Below are positions 6,722-10,094 of a DNA stretch of 10,094 nucleotides, in pieces (positions within the stretch are counted from its first letter, which is position 1; every line of letters starts with the position of its first letter). The translations under genes were made by a program, and so were the position numbers. A model generated the notes under the pieces. That model made no database searches and was not told where the DNA came from. It worked only from the letters and a program-made list of their open reading frames with translations. The stretch is from Bryobacterales bacterium (GTDB taxonomy: Bacteria; Acidobacteriota; Terriglobia; Bryobacterales; Bryobacteraceae), in contig JAOAPP010000042.1 of NCBI GenBank assembly GCA_025462985.1, positions 1 to 10,094 on the forward strand, given 5' to 3'.

Positions 6722-6784
6722 GGCGAATGGGAAACGGACTCACGCCGAATTCGGCGAATGGCGGACGGCAACCGGCAAACGGCA
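6722..6784. promoter_or_regulatory. Repeat-rich divergent regulatory region
   Basis: The 106-bp gap between the minus-strand envelope-sensing unit (start 6696) and yjbQ (start 6803) contains three kinds of repeat. CGCCGAATTCGGCG at 6743-6756 is a perfect 14-bp palindrome. GGCGAATGG occurs twice in direct orientation at 6722-6730 and 6753-6761, 31 bp apart, about three helical turns. CGGCA occurs three times at 6766, 6773 and 6780 with exact 7-bp spacing. No convincing -35/-10 pair was found on either strand. The palindrome suits a dimeric repressor and the direct repeats suit a LytTR-type regulator. Which protein binds is unknown. Confidence 0.5.
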
Positions 6785-6802
6785 GAAAGGCTACAGTGAA
6801 AA

Positions 6803-7222
6803 TTGAGCACCTCGCATACAACACTGAAGTTGAACACTCGCGGTAAGGGTCTCTACCCTTTCACCCAGTCGGCGCAAGACTGGCTGGGGAAGCAGAGCAT
6901 CCGAAACGGTCTGCTCACCCTGTTCATTCAGCACACCTCTTGCTCGCTTGTGATTCAGGAAAATGCCGATCCGGACGTCACGCTCGATCTTCGGGATTTC
7001 TTTGAACGGCTGGTTCCGGAGAGCGGGGAAGGATATCGTCATACCGCCGAAGGGCCTGATGACATGACGTCTCATATTCGCTCCACGCTGACGAGTACCT
7101 CGGTTTCCATCCCCGTAGTCAATGGATCGCTCGCTCTTGGCACATGGCAAGGGCTCTACGTGTTCGAGCACCGCGCTTATCCTCATACGCGGAGCATTGT
7201 CCTTCAACTTCTCGGGGAGTGA
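6803..7222 (+). CDS. yjbQ: YjbQ/UPF0047 family protein
   Basis: This 139-residue protein covers the whole UPF0047 (YjbQ) family, small trimeric cytosolic proteins. Some members, including E. coli YjbQ, can show thiamine-phosphate-synthase activity in vivo; the true substrate is unsettled. Conserved motifs are HTSCSLVIQENADPDV (44-59), YRHTAEGPDDMTSHIRSTL (78-96, with the His residues expected to line the active site) and LGTWQGLYVFEHR (112-124). The start is TTG at 6803. An in-frame TGA at 6797-6799 excludes anything longer, and AGAAAGG (6784-6790) provides a ribosome binding site at a rather long 12-base spacing. It is transcribed away from the envelope-sensing unit and toward the permease gene. 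Its stop codon lies inside a hairpin shared with the permease stop. No thiamine genes are nearby. Confidence 0.93.
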   Translation: MSTSHTTLKLNTRGKGLYPFTQSAQDWLGKQSIRNGLLTLFIQHTSCSLVIQENADPDVTLDLRDFFERLVPESGEGYRHTAEGPDDMTSHIRSTLTSTSVSIPVVNGSLALGTWQGLYVFEHRAYPHTRSIVLQLLGE

Positions 7223-7237
7223 GCATTCCGTCACTCC
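7216..7237. terminator. Shared hairpin over both convergent stop codons
   Basis: GGAGTGA (7216-7222) and TCACTCC (7231-7237) form a perfect 7-bp stem around an 8-base loop. The left arm ends with the yjbQ TGA (7220-7222). The right arm holds the permease stop, read as TGA on the minus strand at 7233-7231. It could act on both transcripts. It lacks a T-tract on either side, so it is at best a Rho-assisted or weak intrinsic terminator. Confidence 0.4.
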
Positions 7238-9717
7238 GTGCGCAACGCTTGTATCGGATCTATCAGCGCTGCTCGCCTGGCAGGGATCACAATCGCCGCT
7301 AGGGCGACTCCGCACAAAACCACCGGAGCGATCAGAAAGGTGAGTGCATCGTACGGACTCGTGGCATAGAGGACGCCTGAAAGCAGCCGCATCAGAAACA
7401 GCGAACAAACGAGTCCGACACCGGTACCCAGCAACGCCAGTTTCATTCCGCGGAGGAGTACGAGTTTCAACACATCCGACCTGTGAGCGCCGAGGGCCAA
7501 CCGGACGCCGATCTCCGGGACACGTTGTGCGACCGAGAACGCCAATACGCCCGCAATTCCAAGTGCCGCGAGCAGCAGTGCCACAGCCGCGAAGCTTCCT
7601 AGCAGAATCGTGTGAAAGCGTTGCGAACCGACGGACTCCTGAAGAGTGGCCTCCAACGTCGTTACGTTTGCAATCGGGATGGATGAATCGATCGCGTGGA
7701 TGCGGGTACGGAGCGCTTCGATTTCGGCTTTGGGCTCAACGGCCGTCCGTACGACCACATTGACTGAGCGCATTGCGCCGGTTGCATTGTCGCCAAGATC
7801 GTCATCTGAAACCTGCTCATAGGGCACATACGTTTCCGGCTCCGTTTCGCGATCCAGCCCTTCGGGCTTTACGTCGCCCACCACGCCGACAATCGTCAGC
7901 CAGGGCGCTTTGGAGCCGGCTTCTCCCCATTTAATTTGCTTTCCGATGGGGTCCGAGCCGGGCCAGAACCTTCTCGCGAGCGTGTCCCCGATCACCACGA
8001 CTTTTCTGGCGTTTTGGCCATCGCGCTCATCCGGGAAACGGCCACGCTTCAGGGGTATTCCCATTGCCTGGAAGAAGTCCCCCTTCATCCAGATATGGGC
8101 GACACTGCGCGAGAGGCGCAGAGTTTCGGGCATTTGCCCGTTGATCGAGAAGACCCGGTGTTCATCGATGCCGGGCGGCAGCGAAGTTGCTATCGCGGCG
8201 GACGCAACGCCGGGCACATTCCGAATAGATCCCATCACGCGCTGATAAAACTGACGGACCTGCGCGCCGCCCGGGTAGGCGCTTGCCGGGACGCTCAAGG
8301 ACATGCTCAGGACGTGGTCCGGCTGAAAGCCCGGGTCTGTGGCGAGCAGTTTGTCGAAGCTGCGGATCAGCAAGCCGGCACCTACCAGCAGCACCAGGGC
8401 GAACGCAAACTGCGCCGCGACGATAGCCGAAAGCGTGCGGTTTTGTTTACGACCGGCAGTCTGGCTGCGACCACCCTCGCGCAACGCCTCGTTCACATCG
8501 ACGTGGCCGGTCTGCATGGCTGGAAAGATTCCGAACAGAATCGCAGTGAACACAGACAGGCCCGCGGAGAACAGCATGACGCGCCCGTCGAGCCGGACAG
8601 CGCTTGCCATCGGTAAATCGAATGCGGCGGTTCTGACCAGAAGGCCGGTGATCCAGGAGGCGAGGACGATTGCCAACGCTCCGCCCAGGAGTGCGAGCGT
8701 CAGGCTCTCCATGAAAACCTGGACGATCAGATCCCGCCGGCTGGCGCCCAGCGCGACTCGGATCGACATCTCCCGCTTGCGGGCCGCGCCTCGCGTGAGC
8801 AGCAGGCTGGCGACATCGGCGCAGCCGATCAACAGAACAAACCCTACCGCCCCGAAGAGGACCAGCAGGATGGGCTGGACGCTGCCGACAACGTATTCGT
8901 GCAATGGGGCGACTTCGGCGTCCAGTACGGTGCTGCCGGTTCGCAGGTAGGCCGGGTAGATGCTCGTTGAGAGCACTTTCGCGATGTGCCTCACATCGTC
9001 CTGCGCCTGTCCCACTGTTGCGCCGGGCCGGAGACGGCCGATGACGGTGTGGTTGTACATGTAGCCGAAGCCTTCCCGCTCGTCCTTGCTGAAGCTGATG
9101 GGAACGAACACCTGGGCGGGCTCACTGTTGAAGCGAGGTCCGCGCACCGGGAAAGGCACGTCGTCCGGCATGATACCTACCACAACGTACGGAACCCGAT
9201 CGAGGAGCACCGACCGGCCAAGGACGCCTCGATCGCCGCCGAATTTAGAGCGCCAGGCAGCGGCGCTGAGAAGGGCGACTTTGTGACCGTCGCGGTCTTC
9301 TTCTTCCGTGAAGTTGCGGCCCAGCATGGGCGCGACACCTAAAGTCTTAAATAACGATGCGGAGATCCGGGTTCCTTCAATGCGCTCCGGTTGCTGCACG
9401 CCGGAGAGTTCGAAGCGGCGGACATGAAAGACTCCGAGGTTCTCGAATGAGTGGTTGCGCCGGGCGAGTTCTTCGTAGTCCGGCGCGGAGAACGGAATGG
9501 CGCCCAACATGAGGTTTGAAAGCTTTTCGGAAACGACTACGAGACGGTCCGGCTGGTAGAACGGTAACTGCCGGAGCAAGACCGCATCGACGATGCTGAA
9601 AATGGCCGTGTTTGCCCCGATGCAAATGGCTAAAGCCGAGATCACCAGCAGCGAAAAGGCCGGGCGCTTCCACATGGAGCGCAGAGCAAAGCGGGTATCG
9701 TCCAGGACGTGTGCCAT
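7231..9717 (-). CDS. ABC transporter permease, ADOP family (MacB/FtsX type)
   Basis: This 828-residue inner-membrane permease has the duplicated FtsX architecture. TM1 is at about 18-42, with ANTAIFSIVDAVLLR just after the NERD-like opening ALRSMWKRPAF. A large periplasmic MacB-PCD domain covers about 50-275, and FtsX domain 1 about 280-400 (ARKREMSIRVALGASR 311-326). TM segments lie at about 382-400 and 430-451, followed by a second periplasmic domain (about 460-695) and FtsX domain 2 (about 703-825, with EIGVRLALGAHRSDVLKL, ending IPARRAALIDPIQAL). This matches the acidobacterial duplicated orphan permease family (ADOP), which in these genomes occurs in many copies without an adjacent ATPase; none is present here. 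The substrate is unknown. MacB-type permeases act as mechanotransmitters for export of peptides, macrolides or lipids. The ATG at 9717 has no clear Shine-Dalgarno sequence, so the start is somewhat uncertain. Confidence 0.93.
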   Translation of the reverse strand: MAHVLDDTRFALRSMWKRPAFSLLVISALAICIGANTAIFSIVDAVLLRQLPFYQPDRLVVVSEKLSNLMLGAIPFSAPDYEELARRNHSFENLGVFHVRRFELSGVQQPERIEGTRISASLFKTLGVAPMLGRNFTEEEDRDGHKVALLSAAAWRSKFGGDRGVLGRSVLLDRVPYVVVGIMPDDVPFPVRGPRFNSEPAQVFVPISFSKDEREGFGYMYNHTVIGRLRPGATVGQAQDDVRHIAKVLSTSIYPAYLRTGSTVLDAEVAPLHEYVVGSVQPILLVLFGAVGFVLLIGCADVASLLLTRGAARKREMSIRVALGASRRDLIVQVFMESLTLALLGGALAIVLASWITGLLVRTAAFDLPMASAVRLDGRVMLFSAGLSVFTAILFGIFPAMQTGHVDVNEALREGGRSQTAGRKQNRTLSAIVAAQFAFALVLLVGAGLLIRSFDKLLATDPGFQPDHVLSMSLSVPASAYPGGAQVRQFYQRVMGSIRNVPGVASAAIATSLPPGIDEHRVFSINGQMPETLRLSRSVAHIWMKGDFFQAMGIPLKRGRFPDERDGQNARKVVVIGDTLARRFWPGSDPIGKQIKWGEAGSKAPWLTIVGVVGDVKPEGLDRETEPETYVPYEQVSDDDLGDNATGAMRSVNVVVRTAVEPKAEIEALRTRIHAIDSSIPIANVTTLEATLQESVGSQRFHTILLGSFAAVALLLAALGIAGVLAFSVAQRVPEIGVRLALGAHRSDVLKLVLLRGMKLALLGTGVGLVCSLFLMRLLSGVLYATSPYDALTFLIAPVVLCGVALAAIVIPARRAALIDPIQALRTE

Positions 9718-9910
9718 CGCTTTGGGTAAGGCAATCAGGAGCCCATTGACTGAGACGTTTTTTCAGAGGTTTGCGCCGGGGCAGAGTGTTCGGAATTGGG
9801 ACGCGGTGGTCTGGAGTGCAACTCGGGACGAGGATGTCGGGTAGCGGTGCTAGTCGAGTTCAATGCAAGGCCCCTTCTGTGGAACCGACTCGGCGCACAT
9901 CAGCAGAGAT

Positions 9911-9939
9911 TCCAGGTTTTAAGCACCGCACTGCCTGGA
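9911..9939. other. Inverted repeat in the divergent permease/exported-protein gap
   Basis: TCCAGG (9911-9916) and CCTGGA (9934-9939) form a 6-bp inverted repeat separated by 17 bp. It lies about 50 bp upstream of the plus-strand exported-protein start. The spacing would suit an operator. The rest of the 271-bp gap (9718-9988) shows no coding frame of good character, no RNA gene and no convincing promoter pair on either strand. Confidence 0.22.
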
Positions 9940-9988
9940 TTTGGCCCCCTTTGAGAGCTGCGGGCCCAATCATCCACTTCTGTGAACA

Positions 9989-10094
9989 ATGACTTCACGT
10001 CGTGCTATTCGAGTCATGCTCGCCGGCTTGGTGTGTGGCTGGTGTGTCATGGCCCAGAACTGGTTCTCGGTCGGGGTGACGGGCTGCGTTCCAC
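9989..10094 (+). CDS. Partial exported protein, probable outer-membrane beta-barrel
   Basis: The first 35 codons of a gene run off the right edge. The N-terminus MTSRRAIRVMLAGLVCGW has an arginine-rich n-region and a hydrophobic core. A likely signal-peptidase I site follows (CVMA before QNW, residues 18-22). The mature start, QNWFSVGVTG, resembles the first strand of outer-membrane beta-barrel proteins of Acidobacteriota, which often open with a segment like FSVGVKGGVPLTD; this comparison is from memory. The ATG at 9989 gives the arginine-containing n-region; the alternative ATG at 10016 would lose it. No Shine-Dalgarno sequence is obvious. It is divergent from the permease gene. Function beyond export cannot be judged from the fragment. 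Confidence 0.6.
   Translation, partial: MTSRRAIRVMLAGLVCGWCVMAQNWFSVGVTGCVP

Noticed and set aside
6784..6802. GTG at 6796 as the yjbQ start
   Set aside because: It is in a different frame from yjbQ (7 bases from the TTG), and the yjbQ frame has a TGA at 6797-6799, leaving TTG at 6803 as the only start.
7936..8616. 226-codon plus-strand frame opposite the permease
   Set aside because: It has no domain or ribosome binding site and mirrors the codon pattern of the intact permease on the other strand.
9593..9992. Plus-strand frames across the permease start and the gap
   Set aside because: They cross the real permease start or the non-coding gap, lack motifs and have no ribosome binding site; the gap appears non-coding.

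Overview
The window is a dense bacterial chromosomal segment with about 58-60 % G+C by eye. It most likely comes from an Acidobacteriota member, probably of the Solibacter/Bryobacter type. The main reasons are an 828-residue MacB/FtsX-type permease of the kind greatly expanded in that phylum (acidobacterial duplicated orphan permease, ADOP) and a partial secreted protein whose mature start resembles acidobacterial outer-membrane barrels. Several genes appear to use TTG or GTG starts. The taxonomic call is inference. There is no rRNA, tRNA, CRISPR array or insertion sequence.

Layout. Minus strand, 1710 to 1: a YycJ/WalJ-type metallo-beta-lactamase hydrolase, a DUF167/YggU protein starting one base after its stop, then a partial gene running off the left edge. 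That partial gene looks like a phytanoyl-CoA-dioxygenase-like (PhyH) protein and starts at a TTG with a strong ribosome binding site. Plus strand, 1838 to 3962: purS followed 19 bases later by glmS, which brings a purine-synthesis subunit and the first enzyme of amino-sugar synthesis together. Minus strand, 6696 to 3963: a tightly packed four-gene unit encoding a 62-residue two-helix membrane protein, a LiaF-like membrane protein, a LytS/YehU-type histidine kinase and a LytTR response regulator. It is probably a cell-envelope stress sensing system. Plus strand, 6803 to 7222: YjbQ. Minus strand, 9717 to 7231: the ADOP permease. Right edge: the start of a plus-strand exported protein.

Gene ends are unusually tight. 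The glmS and response-regulator stop codons abut with no base between them. The yjbQ and permease stop codons both lie inside one 7-bp-stem hairpin. The 106-bp divergent region between the envelope-sensing unit and yjbQ is rich in repeats: a 14-bp perfect palindrome, a 9-bp direct repeat and three 7-bp-phased CGGCA units. It is the best candidate regulatory region in the window.

Nothing here is clearly a wholly new system. The most interesting candidate is the envelope-sensing unit, which combines LiaF-like membrane proteins with a LytS/LytTR pair instead of the usual LiaS/LiaR type, together with the repeat-rich region upstream of it.
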